This document shows positions 44,940-54,595 of a stretch of DNA of 64,000 bases, piece by piece (within the stretch, counting starts at the first letter, position 1; every line of letters starts with the position of its first letter). This DNA is from CAVZGO01 sp963774935 (lineage in GTDB: Bacteria > Chloroflexota > Anaerolineae > Anaerolineales > UBA4823): positions 731,378-795,377 of the forward strand of contig CAVZGO010000007.1 in NCBI GenBank assembly GCA_963774935.1, read 5' to 3'. The notes under the pieces are model-generated. The model was given only the letters and a program-made list of their open reading frames with translations. It searched no databases and was not told where the DNA came from. Made by a program: the position numbers and the translations under genes.

Positions 44940-45073
44940 TTATGGCCTTGATTTTGAATATTTTCAATTAAGGGCAGTACCTGATAGCAACCATTTGAAA
45001 AGTAATAGATGACCCGGCAACCTGTGGATAACTGCTTGATTTCTGTGGATAACTGTCGTTGGTTTGTGGAAAA
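44940..45073 (-). other. Three DnaA boxes at 21-bp spacing, with a GC patch, trio-like triplets and an AT-rich stretch
   Basis: On the minus strand the boxes read TTTTCCACA (45065-45073), TTATCCACA (45044-45052) and TTATCCACA (45023-45031). The last two are perfect consensus. Box starts are exactly 21 bp apart. After the last box come a GC-rich patch (GGTTGCCGGG) and then CTATTACTT, three triplets of the form [C/T]T[A/T]. An AT-rich stretch (44941-44972) follows. This is the order seen in basal unwinding elements of bacterial origins. Neither dnaA nor dnaN is nearby, so it may instead be a DnaA-titrating or DnaA-regulated site. Confidence 0.6.
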
Positions 45074-46018
45074 CTATCTTGCATTAAGAATGAAGTATGT
45101 ACCAAATAAAAACAGGATTGGGACAAGTGTGCCACAAGCCCAAAGGATGTAAGCCAGGTCCTGGGTGGTGGATTTGCGATAGAAAAAAAGCCCAATGATA
45201 AAGTTGGCGATGACGATCATGCCATTCAGAACGGGTAATAGTAAAAGTTGGACTGCTGGCGCCAGATCGCCAGGGGAGCCATCAGGCCGGAATCCCAGGT
45301 GGATTTGCTCAAGATTCGGAATGGCGAGGCTGATCCAGGCCAGCAGTACCAGGCTGAGCAGCCATGTCGTGAGCAGCATCCCACGTGCATATTTTGATTC
45401 CCATACTTTCAGGATTAGGATGCTGGGATATTGGGATCTCGGTTGAAATGGTGTGATGGAACCGAGCTCATTCAGGCGTTGATAGGCAAAAAGAAAGCCA
45501 TTCCTGTCTGTAGGGGAGATGGCAAAGACGCGCCGGCGGGTTCCAATATAAAGTAAATCTCGGGCTTGGCTGGCTAGATATTCAATTTCACCGCTGCTGC
45601 CCGATTTTTCCAGCGCAGGCGCATTTCGTAAACCTAACACCGCACCGGGCCAGCGCTGCACAGGGAGAGGTGGGTTAAATCCAATTGTATTCGCCTCTCG
45701 TACCCATTCGATTTCAGTCATGGGGATATCTTCAAAGCGTAAGCCCCAGCGAAGTTTGACCCCATCTCGTTCTAACCGGTAATAAGCAGTCCAAAGCGCA
45801 TATGCCTGGTAAGCCAGTAGAGGGGTAAATACCAGTGCGAGCAGGGCAGGTACTAAGTCGAGCAAAAATGACAGTCCAATTTGTGCCTGGGTGGCGTTGA
45901 ACAATCCGAATGCAGCCAAACCAATCAGGATGACAATCAACCCTAGATGCAGCGCCATGCCGGTACGCCGTGGGGGCGAGAAAACGAGTGGTACGTTGGC
46001 TGGAATATCCAAATTCAT
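45074..46018 (-). CDS. Membrane protein with a bacterial PH-like domain
   Basis: This 314-residue protein has two hydrophobic segments at about 22-70. A soluble part follows (YRLERDGVKLRWGLRFEDIPMTEIEWV ... RRVFAISPTDRNGFLFAYQRL) that resembles bacterial PH domains. Three or four C-terminal membrane segments follow (LLTTWLLSLVLLAWISLAI, LLPVLNGMIVIANFIIGLFF, LAYILWACGTLVPILFLF). No enzyme motif is seen. It stands upstream of the DnaA-box region on the same strand. Its function is unknown. Confidence 0.7.
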   Translation of the reverse strand: MNLDIPANVPLVFSPPRRTGMALHLGLIVILIGLAAFGLFNATQAQIGLSFLLDLVPALLALVFTPLLAYQAYALWTAYYRLERDGVKLRWGLRFEDIPMTEIEWVREANTIGFNPPLPVQRWPGAVLGLRNAPALEKSGSSGEIEYLASQARDLLYIGTRRRVFAISPTDRNGFLFAYQRLNELGSITPFQPRSQYPSILILKVWESKYARGMLLTTWLLSLVLLAWISLAIPNLEQIHLGFRPDGSPGDLAPAVQLLLLPVLNGMIVIANFIIGLFFYRKSTTQDLAYILWACGTLVPILFLFGTYFILNAR

Positions 46019-46116
46019 GGAAATAACGATTGGCTAGCAGCGGATAAGATCTGTGTTTGTGAATCCCAGGCAAACTACACAGTTCTGGACTAAGGTTGAA
46101 TTATATCGAACTTTGA

Positions 46117-46536
46117 TTACTCAGCTTCAAAATTGCGCCGGGCCCGTTTGATCTCGCTGCGTTGTTTTTTATCCGCCAGCCGGCGTTGTTTCGAAGCGAG
46201 GGTTGGCTGGGTCTTTTTACGCTTTCTTGGAACATCAAACGCTCTACGAATGAGGGTAACCAATCGATCAAGGGCATCCTGCCGATTTTTAGCCTGTGAG
46301 CGAAACCTGTGTGCCTCAATCACCAACACCCCCTGTTCGTTGATCCTGTGATGAGCCTGCTGTGCCAGTCGCTGCTTGACATCTGGAGGTAAAGATGTCG
46401 ATGCCTGGTAATCGAAACGCAACTGGACGGAGGTCGCAACTTTGTTGACGTTTTGTCCCCCTGGACCAGATGCGCGAGTGAATTCAAAACGAACCTCTCG
46501 TTCATCCAGAAACAGGGTAGGCGTAATCTCAATCAT
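46117..46536 (-). CDS. arfB: Alternative ribosome-rescue factor ArfB, peptidyl-tRNA hydrolase
   Basis: This 139-residue protein has the GGQ motif in RASGPGGQNVNKVATSVQLRF (near 20-40), which cleaves peptidyl-tRNA in the ribosome. The C-terminus is strongly basic (RKRKKTQPTLASKQRR ... IKRARRNFEAE), matching the ArfB tail that enters the mRNA channel of stalled ribosomes. The length is typical of ArfB and much shorter than RF1 or RF2. The gene starts 8 nt after the upstream TrkA stop, so it may be the last gene of the cation operon by read-through. Confidence 0.92.
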   Translation of the reverse strand: MIEITPTLFLDEREVRFEFTRASGPGGQNVNKVATSVQLRFDYQASTSLPPDVKQRLAQQAHHRINEQGVLVIEAHRFRSQAKNRQDALDRLVTLIRRAFDVPRKRKKTQPTLASKQRRLADKKQRSEIKRARRNFEAE

Positions 46537-46544
46537 CCAGGTTA

Positions 46545-47210
46545 TTAGTTGGTTGATAGAACCTGAGCAAACTGTTTTACCTGAGATGTGTGCACGACTG
46601 CGATGATTTCATCAGCAGATTGTAGATCGGTATCGCCGTGGGGGATAATCAAATTTCCTTTGCGGATTATCGCGGTAATAACACAATCTGGCGGTATTTT
46701 AAGCTCTGCAAGTTTTTTGCCTGCAGCGAGAGATTGGGGATGCACTTTTTCTTCAACTACAGAAAACTCACCTTTACGCAGTTTCAGTAAAGTCATCATA
46801 TCTCCCAGTGACATCTCTTCTTCGATTAACTTGGCGAGGATGTCTGACTGGTTTAGTGCTACATCTACACCCATTTCTGGTGTAAACAGCCAGGCGTTCT
46901 TAGGGTTGTTTACCCTGCCAATGATCCGAGGTACATTGAATTCGAATCGTGCCAGGGTGCAGATCACCAGGTTCGATTCGTCCTCCCCTGTGACGGCTGC
47001 AAGCACATCTGCATGATCAATCTCAGCGTTTTCCAATGTCGATGGGGAGCTTCCATCACCAACTACAATTACCCGATCAGGTAATTCTTCTCTCAACCGT
47101 TCGATCACGCTGTTGCGACCTTCGATTACGCGAATTTCGTGTCCTTGCGCCAGCAGACTTTCAGCAAGATGCGAACCGGTTTTACCGCCTCCGACAATGA
47201 TCACGAACAT
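46545..47210 (-). CDS. TrkA/KtrA-type NAD-binding potassium channel regulator (first of two)
   Basis: This 221-residue protein has an RCK-N domain with IIVGGGKTGSHLAESLLAQG, VIEGRNSVIERL, GDGSSPSTLENAEI, and TGEDESNLVICTLA. A C-terminal TrkA-C domain follows from about 140. It would bind NAD(H) or ATP and gate a cation transporter at the membrane. GGAGGATGAA lies before the ATG. It is in tandem with another TrkA protein; paired single TrkA genes next to an APC-type permease are known from actinobacteria (ceoB/ceoC). It likely partners with the second TrkA. Confidence 0.88.
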   Translation of the reverse strand: MFVIIVGGGKTGSHLAESLLAQGHEIRVIEGRNSVIERLREELPDRVIVVGDGSSPSTLENAEIDHADVLAAVTGEDESNLVICTLARFEFNVPRIIGRVNNPKNAWLFTPEMGVDVALNQSDILAKLIEEEMSLGDMMTLLKLRKGEFSVVEEKVHPQSLAAGKKLAELKIPPDCVITAIIRKGNLIIPHGDTDLQSADEIIAVVHTSQVKQFAQVLSTN

Positions 47211-47220
47211 TTCATCCTCC

Positions 47221-47868
47221 TCAGATTCCTAGTAGTTCTTCCAGTCGGTTGATAGATGCCGCATTTACAGCCATATTAACTATATCGCCTGGCAGGAACT
47301 CCATTCCCATCGTTGCCAGGAATGCCTCCCCATTACGAGTAATTGCGATTACATCAACTTCTCCAGGAATGGCCAGATCTCTCACTTTGCGCCGTTCGAG
47401 GTGGAGGGGAATTTCAACGCTGGTCAGAATAACCTCCCCGCGCCCGAAGGAGAGGATTGGGTCTAAATTAGAATGGGTGAGTAATTCAACAATTCGTTCA
47501 GCACCCCAGTGGATCATCGATATGGTCACTAAACCCAACCGTTGATATATTTCTGCCCTCCGTGGATCATAAAGACGGGCAACGACACGGGGTACGCGAA
47601 AGATATTTCGGGCGATACGAGCAGCAATGATGTTGGCATTGTCTGAGGAGCTCACAGCAGCAAAAGCGTCCGCCGAGACGATCCCAGCCTGGATTAACAC
47701 ATTCCTGTCGAAACCGACACCGTTTACGGTGGTGCCTTTGAAATCAAGCCCCAGGTTTCCCAAAGCAACTGGATCATTATCGATGACAGTTACCGCGTGT
47801 CCAGCTTCTGACAGGACACGGCTGGCTTGGACGCCCATACGTCCGCTTCCCATGATAATAATGTTCAC
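47221..47868 (-). CDS. TrkA/KtrA-type NAD-binding potassium channel regulator (second of two)
   Basis: This 215-residue protein has an RCK-N domain starting NIIIMGSGRMGVQASRVLSEAG. It contains TVIDNDPVALGNLGLDF and SSDNANIIAARIAR, then a TrkA-C domain (VEIPLHLERRKVRDLAIPGEV). The start is GTG and overlaps the P-type ATPase stop (GTGA), so the two are coupled. It ends 10 nt before the other TrkA gene. The membrane partner could be the KimA-like permease further upstream in the operon. Confidence 0.86.
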   Translation of the reverse strand: MNIIIMGSGRMGVQASRVLSEAGHAVTVIDNDPVALGNLGLDFKGTTVNGVGFDRNVLIQAGIVSADAFAAVSSSDNANIIAARIARNIFRVPRVVARLYDPRRAEIYQRLGLVTISMIHWGAERIVELLTHSNLDPILSFGRGEVILTSVEIPLHLERRKVRDLAIPGEVDVIAITRNGEAFLATMGMEFLPGDIVNMAVNAASINRLEELLGI

Positions 47869-50673
47869 GTTGAACCTCCGTTTTTACTGATACTAAAATG
47901 GAGAAAAATAAATTTACGAATACGTTCCAGACCATAAAGTATGGGTGCAAACATAAGCAGCCAGCTCCAATAAATTGGCGGAAGCGGTTGCAGCCCAAAA
48001 GCATTTCGAATCGGAGGTATATATATTAAAGCAAATACGAATATCATTTGTACAAGGATAGCTAGGATCAGGCTGGGATTACTAAAAATTCCCAACCACC
48101 TGACATTTTTTCTCTCTGAACGGCATGCAAATGCATTTCCAACCTGAGAAGTAACTAATCCTGCAAAGAATGCAGTAGCAGCAACCAGGAGAACTGGTTG
48201 TTCTGACAAATTTCCGGGGGGTATTAGAAAAAGCTGTTCAAAATTAGGAGGTAAAGACATTTTTCCTGAGTTTACCGTTAAAACCAGGAAAAATCCTAAA
48301 TACGAAAGAAAAGCCTCCAATGGTCCCAGCCATAAGAAAGCTCTGTATAAAATGGATTTATTTATCAGAGGTTGAGCCGGACTACGCGGCGGTTGTTGCA
48401 TAGTGTCTGGTTCTGGTTTCTCAACCCCAAGGGCAAGAGACGGTAATATGTTTGTGCCCAGGTCAATGGCTAATATTTGGATTACTGATAAAGCCAGCGG
48501 TATTCTAAAAAGGGCGGTCATGATGAATGGCAGGACCTCTGCAACACTGCTGGTGAAAATATAAGTAATGAATTTTCGCAGGTTAACATAGACCGACCGG
48601 CCTTCCTTGATCGCTTCTACCAAGGCTTCAAAGTTATCGTGGATCAAGACTACATCTGCGGCATCACTGGCCACTGCTGTACCAGTCACACCCATCGCGA
48701 TGCCAATATCGGCCTTCCGGAGTGCTGGCACATCGTTTACACCGTCTCCAATCACGGATACGATGTCGCCGCGGGATTGAAAAGCAGAAACCAGGCGAAG
48801 TTTATGTTCGGGCGCCATACGAGCAAAAATCGTTTCGCTATCTAGCAGGCTAATTAACTGCTGGTCTTCAAGCAGGTCCAGATCAGCGCCTGTGATTATT
48901 TGTGGCGAAGGACCTGTCACCAGACCAACTCGGCGCGCCAGCGATTCCGCAGTTAGACCATAATCTCCGGTAATCATCACTGTTCGGATGCCTGCCGAGC
49001 GGAATGCTTCGATGGCGCGAGATACCTCTGCACGAGGAGGATCCATCATTGCTGCCAGGCCAAGGAAAACCAGGTCACGTTCCACATTCTCCTGTAAATA
49101 CTCCCCTTGGCGCCCGGGTAGGTTTCGACTGGCGAGGGCCAGTACGCGTAGTGCCTGGCGGGCGAACTTATCATTGGCAGATAGAATTTCTGCTCGAATT
49201 TGATCTGATAACGGTATAACCTGGGTGTCAATGGCAATACTGGTACATAGCTGGAGCACCTCTTTAGGAGAACCTTTGATAAAGGCAATTTCTCGCCCCC
49301 GCTCATGATGGATAGTGGACATCCGTTTCCGTCGGGCATCAAATGGCAGCTCATGTATGCGAGGATAGGCATCAGCTCTCCGGTGAATATCTTTATCCCA
49401 TTTCTTTGCCAGGACCAGTAGGGCAGCCTCTGTTTGGTCGCCGAGACTGGTCCAACGTGCTCGTTCAGTCGTTGGAGAAATGATGCGTGCATTGTTACAC
49501 AAATGGCATGCCAGGAAAAATTGTGCTGCAGGGTGTGTGGAGTTTATGAGGGTATACGCTGGAATATCTGCTGAATTTGTAATCTCACCGATTGGTTCAT
49601 AACCAATACCGGTAACATTAAATATCTGGCCATTCAACCACAGCTTGCGTACGGTCATTTGATTCTGAGTCAGGGTGCCACTTTTATCTGTACAAATTAC
49701 GGATGTTGTAGCCAGGGGCTCCAGGATGGAAAGCTTTTTAACCAAAACCCCATGCTTAGCCAGGCGCTGGGTGCTCATCGCCAGTGCCATGGTAAGGGTG
49801 GGATTCAGACCAACAGGAACTACCGCGACAAAAATCCCAATCGATAAGATCAATGCATCATAATAATCTAATCCGACATCTGTCTGTGCTACTATCCATA
49901 CGATTGCTCCGATAAACACCGCCACAATTGCAAATATTCTACTTAAACGGGTTAGCTCGAGTTGAAGACGGCTGGGAGGTTCTGGCACAGTTTGAGCCAA
50001 ATTGGCGATCCGGCCGAATTGAGTCAGTATCCCAGTAGCTGAAACCACTGCCCTGCAGGTACCGGAGATAACAGTAGAACCAGCGAACACAAGATTGGTT
50101 TGTTCGATTTCTGTCAGATCATCTCTATATGATGCCTGAGCATTTTTTCTGACCGGTACTGCTTCACCTGTCAAGGATGCCTGGTTGACCCGCAAGCCAT
50201 ATTCTTCGACTACACGCGCGTCCGCCGGGATCTGATCCCCCTCCGCCAGGAACAATAAATCACCTGGAACCAGCTCATTAGCCGGGACCAGCCGGTCTTG
50301 ACCTTCTCGAAGCACTCGGGCGGTTGCTGGAAGCAATGTTCCAAGGCTGCTGATGGTTTTACTTGTGCGCGTTTCACGCCAGAAGGCAAATGCAGCATTG
50401 GAGAGAACTACCAGCCAGATAATACCCGCAAGAACAGGTTGTCCAGTTAAGAGAATCACCCCACTGGCAATCCAGAGTAATAGAGCCATCGGGTGGGTTG
50501 ATGCCCTTAGGAAGCTATGCCAGATGGGTGGGGTTTTTGGCGGGTTGAGTGTATTGCTGCCAAATAATGCCAGCCGATCTTGCACAGCCTGGTTGGTTTA
50601 AACCCATGACCGACGAATCTAAATGTTCATATACCTCGGAGGACTGTAACGAGTGAAGGAAATTTGATCCCAT
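47865..50673 (-). CDS. P-type cation-transporting ATPase, with a +1 frameshift near the start
   Basis: The frame-corrected protein is 935 residues. From ATG 50673 it reads SSEVYEHLDSSVMGL and then, after removing one base at the TTT of 50597-50599, continues TNQAVQDRLALFGSNTLNPP, a normal cation-ATPase N-domain start. The core has LTGEAVPVRK (about 168), the phosphorylated Asp in DKSGTLTQNQM (D329), GDGVNDVPALRKADIGIAMG and six C-terminal membrane segments. TM4 reads VAVVPVGLNPTL, where Ca2+ pumps have PEGLP, so ion specificity is unclear. GGAAAT lies before the ATG. It sits among K+ genes. Confidence 0.85.
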
Positions 50674-50692
50674 GCGGGATTTCCAGAAGTAG

Positions 50693-50728
50693 GAGGCTGG
50701 TGTATCGGGTGTTGCCTACACCAGCCTC
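50693..50728. terminator. 12-bp perfect inverted repeat after the KimA-like gene
   Basis: GAGGCTGGTGTA and TACACCAGCCTC pair perfectly around a 12-nt loop, between the permease stop (50736) and the ATPase start (50673). There is no T-run. It may be a weak terminator, an attenuator, or an mRNA-stabilising stem inside the operon. Confidence 0.55.
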
Positions 50729-50735
50729 AACTGAT

Positions 50736-52562
50736 TCATAGGATAACTGTTGAGTCAGGTGCAGCTGTTTCATTCGGTTGACCCCCGAGATGTGGTTCAA
50801 CCGGATGGTCGAGATATTGTCTCAAGAAGGCATCGCTGTCATCGGGATTAGCATGGATTGCATCGTTATAATCCCCAGCCATGACAGGAGGAGCGTAACG
50901 AAGAGGCCTTCGAACACCAAAGAGTTCGAAGAAACGGGAAATGCCAATTAATAGACCGTAACGATATTCCTGCATTTTGAGGGACTGCCACTCGACGATC
51001 GATGCCATGGAGCCTTGAACGCGCGCTTTATCTCGTACAATGCGATGAATTTGTTGTGGCTGGCGATAACCGAATGGTGATATCAGCATCAGGTGAGCAG
51101 CGATCGCCAGTAAGCTGAAGGAAATTAAAACTATCCATCCACCTTCGCTCCATTTACCAATGATTTGCATAACGAAAACCAGTGCGCCTAAGAGAGCAGC
51201 GAAAGTAGCCCCAGCTACCCCCCACTTTTGGGCCTTACCACTATAGTTTTGCTTTACATGCTTGCGGATAGCAAACCCCATTACCATGATTGGCATGAAC
51301 ACGCCCACACCATAAAAGGGCACGGCAGCCGTGGTTTTACCGCGCACAAGGAACATGATGAGTATTGCTATTGCAAAAGTAATGGTAACAGACCGGGTGA
51401 ATGTACCACGAGGATCACGGTATACGATAGCTTCAGGAATCTCGCCAATTGCTACATCGCGCCACTCGGTAGCCTGTGCATCCTGGAAAGCGGTCATAGA
51501 TGCAGCGGCGAGTAAGAAGACAGCCAGGATCTGGTAAACCCAGAACATGATGGTGCCGCCAGGAATTACTCCGAATCCAATGAAAGCCAGGTTGCCGACC
51601 AGGGTTCGACCGAGGGTACCATCAAACACATTAAATCGAATGGCAAAGAAAGTCAGGAAGAAGGTTGTTAACCCACCGTAAAACAGGAATGAGGTTTGCA
51701 CGAAACGGCCGATACCTGATTTGCCTGAATAAAACTTCCATAAGCCGTTCCAGCGGGGCATGTGCTTTTTCCCCCACTTGACTAAAGATACATCTTCATC
51801 AATGACGAATTGGATGCCATTGGACATAGCCTCTAATCCGGATAAAGCTACCATGCCTTTCATCGAGGCAGTCAGCAGGTGCATGAGAGCTTGACCCAGG
51901 GTTGCTGATTCGATCGGCTCCGTGACAGCAACTGCTGGTATGCCCTTGAGGTTAGCGATGACCAGTCCAATAGCCATTGTGATGGTGAGAAAGGCGAAAA
52001 GCCCAAGCATTATGAAGACCACTCTGGCGGATTCACCACGCCCACGGATCGTGAGATACCATGTAATCGTCGCGAGCACTGCACCGATCAGGAAGTGCCA
52101 GATCCAGTTGGTATGAAAGGCATCAAAAACCGAAAGTAGCTGATCGCCGCCTGATAGAGCAGATACGACGATTGTAAAAATATAATCCTGTATCAATGTA
52201 ACAGCCACGATCAGGCTGAGTGTGGGTTTGAGATATCGCATAGATGCTGTGTATGAGCCACCACCTTCATTGAAAACACCCAAGGAGTACATGTACAAAG
52301 CACCAAAGACGAGGTTAGCAAACGCAATGACTCCAACTGCAATATAGGCATATTTTTGCAGCCCATATGGGTGCAGCGCGCTCATCAATTCTCCGGTGCC
52401 GTAATAGAACGAGGTGAAATAGTCTACACCGAATAGTGCGATTGCTGCCATCAGACCAATTTGGCCTGCGCCGTGTACATGCGCATGCTCTTTGTTTTCT
52501 TTTGGAGAAAACCGGAAGGATATCAGGAAAAAAACGATTAAAAGCAATATTGAAAACAACAT
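50736..52562 (-). CDS. APC superfamily permease, KimA-like potassium importer candidate
   Basis: This 608-residue protein has about twelve membrane segments. It shows GVDYFTSFYYGTGELM, FNEGGGSYTASMRYL, VTLIQDYIFTIVVSALSGGDQ, and VALSGLEAMSNGIQFV. Later, PFYGVGVFMPIMVMGFAIRKH resembles the PLYAVGVFIPF segment of KimA (607 residues). Tandem TrkA genes in the same run and a KdpDE-type regulatory pair upstream support potassium transport, although amino-acid transport is a fallback. It begins 2 nt after the stop of the unknown 385-residue gene. The C-terminal 100 residues are soluble. Confidence 0.75.
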   Translation of the reverse strand: MLFSILLLIVFFLISFRFSPKENKEHAHVHGAGQIGLMAAIALFGVDYFTSFYYGTGELMSALHPYGLQKYAYIAVGVIAFANLVFGALYMYSLGVFNEGGGSYTASMRYLKPTLSLIVAVTLIQDYIFTIVVSALSGGDQLLSVFDAFHTNWIWHFLIGAVLATITWYLTIRGRGESARVVFIMLGLFAFLTITMAIGLVIANLKGIPAVAVTEPIESATLGQALMHLLTASMKGMVALSGLEAMSNGIQFVIDEDVSLVKWGKKHMPRWNGLWKFYSGKSGIGRFVQTSFLFYGGLTTFFLTFFAIRFNVFDGTLGRTLVGNLAFIGFGVIPGGTIMFWVYQILAVFLLAAASMTAFQDAQATEWRDVAIGEIPEAIVYRDPRGTFTRSVTITFAIAILIMFLVRGKTTAAVPFYGVGVFMPIMVMGFAIRKHVKQNYSGKAQKWGVAGATFAALLGALVFVMQIIGKWSEGGWIVLISFSLLAIAAHLMLISPFGYRQPQQIHRIVRDKARVQGSMASIVEWQSLKMQEYRYGLLIGISRFFELFGVRRPLRYAPPVMAGDYNDAIHANPDDSDAFLRQYLDHPVEPHLGGQPNETAAPDSTVIL

Positions 52563-52564
52563 AT

Positions 52565-53722
52565 CTATTTATCCGATTTATCTTTAAATGCTTCTGCCAA
52601 TGACTTCAGTTCCAGCAATAAATATTTACGAGTCGAGGGGCTCAGGCGCGTATCCTGGGCAACCTTGGCTTGCTCTTCGTAAGCAGCTTTAATCACAAAG
52701 GCGGGCACGAACATGATTCGACCGCTTGGGATGACTGTAAAATCATGCGTTTGCATTTTCAAGGTTTGGTCATCAAAGAAGGGCAGATTTAAGCTGAGCC
52801 CACGATTTAAATCATTTGCACCCGCTCTTTTTTGTATCAGCCGAACGATTCCTTTAACCTGGTAACTCGCTAAAGCACGACCCTGGTTGACCAGTTGTCC
52901 AAGCATGCCATAACGCTTCTTCTGGTATTCAGGATCGGCAACAAAGTAGGGAGCGAGAGATATGGCTGTGTGTAAAACATCAAGAAAGCGTTGCATCGAT
53001 CCGATATGCGCTTCGGCTTCACCTTCAGAGTTAACCAGCAGATTTCCCTTTGAATCAAATGCCACCCATTGAGGCAGAAAAAAGCGCCTGGCATCTGGGA
53101 CGAAAGGCGTTTGTAAATCGCCTCGTTCTACTTCCTGGTTGCCCGCTTCAACAATTGCGTCTGTGGCGGCTGTGATAGCCGATTCCAGGGCTCCATCCTC
53201 CTTAATGGGAATGCAGGGTATTTGTTCTCCTTCTGGGGTGGCATAAATCACCGATCGACCCGCTGGGAGCATTTGGTGGATCATAAGAAAAGCTGAGGAA
53301 TATCTGATCAGCTGGCTGCTGGTCGCGATAGCTGGATTGTTTGAACCTTCCAATTCAGCTAACCGATTTCGAACTGCCTCACGTAGATCTGGTCTGGCAA
53401 GCCGGTCGATGAAGCTGCCTATCGTTTGCTCCCGTAATTCTGCAGGGATCACAGCAGAGGAACTTGGCTCGTCATTCGAAAGATCGACAACTACTCGATC
53501 TGGTAGAAGAAAGCGCGATCGCGAGCGGTTGTTTAAAATATCTTCGACAAGCTGTCTGGCCTGGCTCTCTATAAAGCGCTGAACCAATGATGGTTGAGCT
53601 TCGTAAATCCTCTGATTGGCTTCATATCCTTGCCGTAAGGGGGGTGGTGTTAACCCAGAAAGCGCTTCGTCTGCTACCTGCATAGATTTTTTCTTCGACT
53701 TACTTAATTGATCATCTTTCAT
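52565..53722 (-). CDS. Unknown 385-residue soluble protein in the cation island
   Basis: I do not recognise a family. The protein has no signal peptide or membrane segment. The N-terminus is lysine-rich (KSKKKSMQ). The middle is mixed, with a charged helix VRNRLAELEG. Other conserved-looking parts are VIYATPEGEQIPCIPI, FFLPQWVAFDSKGNLLVNS and DDQTLKMQTHDFTVIPSGRIMFVPAFVI. The C-terminus is a helix, YLLLELKSLAEAFKDKS. It starts 7 nt after the stop of the Usp-like membrane protein gene and ends 2 nt before the permease, so a role connected to the permease is likely. Confidence 0.65.
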   Translation of the reverse strand: MKDDQLSKSKKKSMQVADEALSGLTPPPLRQGYEANQRIYEAQPSLVQRFIESQARQLVEDILNNRSRSRFLLPDRVVVDLSNDEPSSSAVIPAELREQTIGSFIDRLARPDLREAVRNRLAELEGSNNPAIATSSQLIRYSSAFLMIHQMLPAGRSVIYATPEGEQIPCIPIKEDGALESAITAATDAIVEAGNQEVERGDLQTPFVPDARRFFLPQWVAFDSKGNLLVNSEGEAEAHIGSMQRFLDVLHTAISLAPYFVADPEYQKKRYGMLGQLVNQGRALASYQVKGIVRLIQKRAGANDLNRGLSLNLPFFDDQTLKMQTHDFTVIPSGRIMFVPAFVIKAAYEEQAKVAQDTRLSPSTRKYLLLELKSLAEAFKDKSDK

Positions 53723-53729
53723 AGTGTTC

Positions 53730-54437
53730 TTAGCCTATTACGGAATTCCAAGCCCAAATTACACCCATCTCAATCACAAGTAACATAACCAGGATCAGAG
53801 GTCGGATAAAACCATGGAGCATCCCGTCAGCATTAATTTCCAGGATTCCAAAACCAAACAGGATCACAAGGCATCCGAACCAAAATAAAGCCACCCGAAG
53901 CCAGGGTGTAATCTGGCGAGTAAGAGGTTGAAATGATCCTGAGATCACCCGTACGTTGTTGCTCACATTGTCATGAAGATATTGGGACAATGGTACAGTT
54001 TGAAAGAAACCGCTTTTCAAGCGATATTCATAGGGGCAGATGATCAAGTCAGCAGGTCGCACTTCATCTCTTAGTTTTTCGACCCATGACTTGGTCTTGA
54101 CCAGCCTGCTTTGAACTCTAACGAGTGGGCTGCGGGTTATGGCTACCAAGGTGGTCAGCCAACGCTGCATCTCGAGCTCATTATCGTCAGTGGAAATCGC
54201 GTAATAAAGTATTTCGCGCTGATCGACCAAACCTATCTGGTGAACTTTTTGAGCAAATTCCTGGTAGCTCGAGAAACTGTTTGGCAGGACAACGACCAAT
54301 CTATTGTTCCTGTCGGGTGAAGTAAAATCTACTTTCGACTGGCTCTCGAGTTGTGAAGGAGAATGTTGAACGGGTAGCATAAATTCTGGATCAAACCAGT
54401 CATGCTCATCTTTTTCATTTGATTGATTGAGGTTCAA
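53730..54437 (-). CDS. Unknown protein with a Usp-like soluble domain and two C-terminal membrane segments
   Basis: This 235-residue protein has a soluble domain at about residues 35-160 with the alternating pattern of universal stress or KdpD-Usp folds (RLVVVLPNSFSSYQEFAQ ... VRPADLIICPYEY). Two hydrophobic segments follow at about 175-232 (VALFWFGCLVILFGFGIL and FIRPLILVMLLVIEMGVIWAW). The separate kinase in this locus lacks the Usp domain of KdpD, and this protein might supply it in trans; that is speculation. It is the first gene of the permease group, 158 bases after kdpE. Confidence 0.6.
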   Translation of the reverse strand: MNLNQSNEKDEHDWFDPEFMLPVQHSPSQLESQSKVDFTSPDRNNRLVVVLPNSFSSYQEFAQKVHQIGLVDQREILYYAISTDDNELEMQRWLTTLVAITRSPLVRVQSRLVKTKSWVEKLRDEVRPADLIICPYEYRLKSGFFQTVPLSQYLHDNVSNNVRVISGSFQPLTRQITPWLRVALFWFGCLVILFGFGILEINADGMLHGFIRPLILVMLLVIEMGVIWAWNSVIG

Positions 54438-54553
54438 GTTTTCTGCTCCTGTGAGGATTTAATATCAAGCCATCTACCCATTTGAATGCCATTAGAGACG
54501 TAGAAAAATCTCCTCACGAAGAGGATCATAAACGTGCGAGATAAATTGGAAAC

Positions 54554-54583
54554 AAAAAAAGGGGGCTTTTCTATAAAGAAAAG
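54554..54583 (-). terminator. Intrinsic terminator after kdpE
   Basis: On the minus strand CTTTTCT and AGAAAAG form a 7-bp stem with a 4-nt loop, then CCCCC and seven T residues. It is 12 bases after the kdpE stop. It suggests that the two-component genes and the permease genes are separate transcripts. Confidence 0.65.
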
Positions 54584-54595
54584 ATAAAGAATGGC

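Noticed and set aside
44940..45073. Calling the DnaA-box array the chromosomal origin outright
   Set aside because: There are only three boxes and no dnaA, dnaN or gyrB neighbours. It is kept as a candidate DnaA-binding element.
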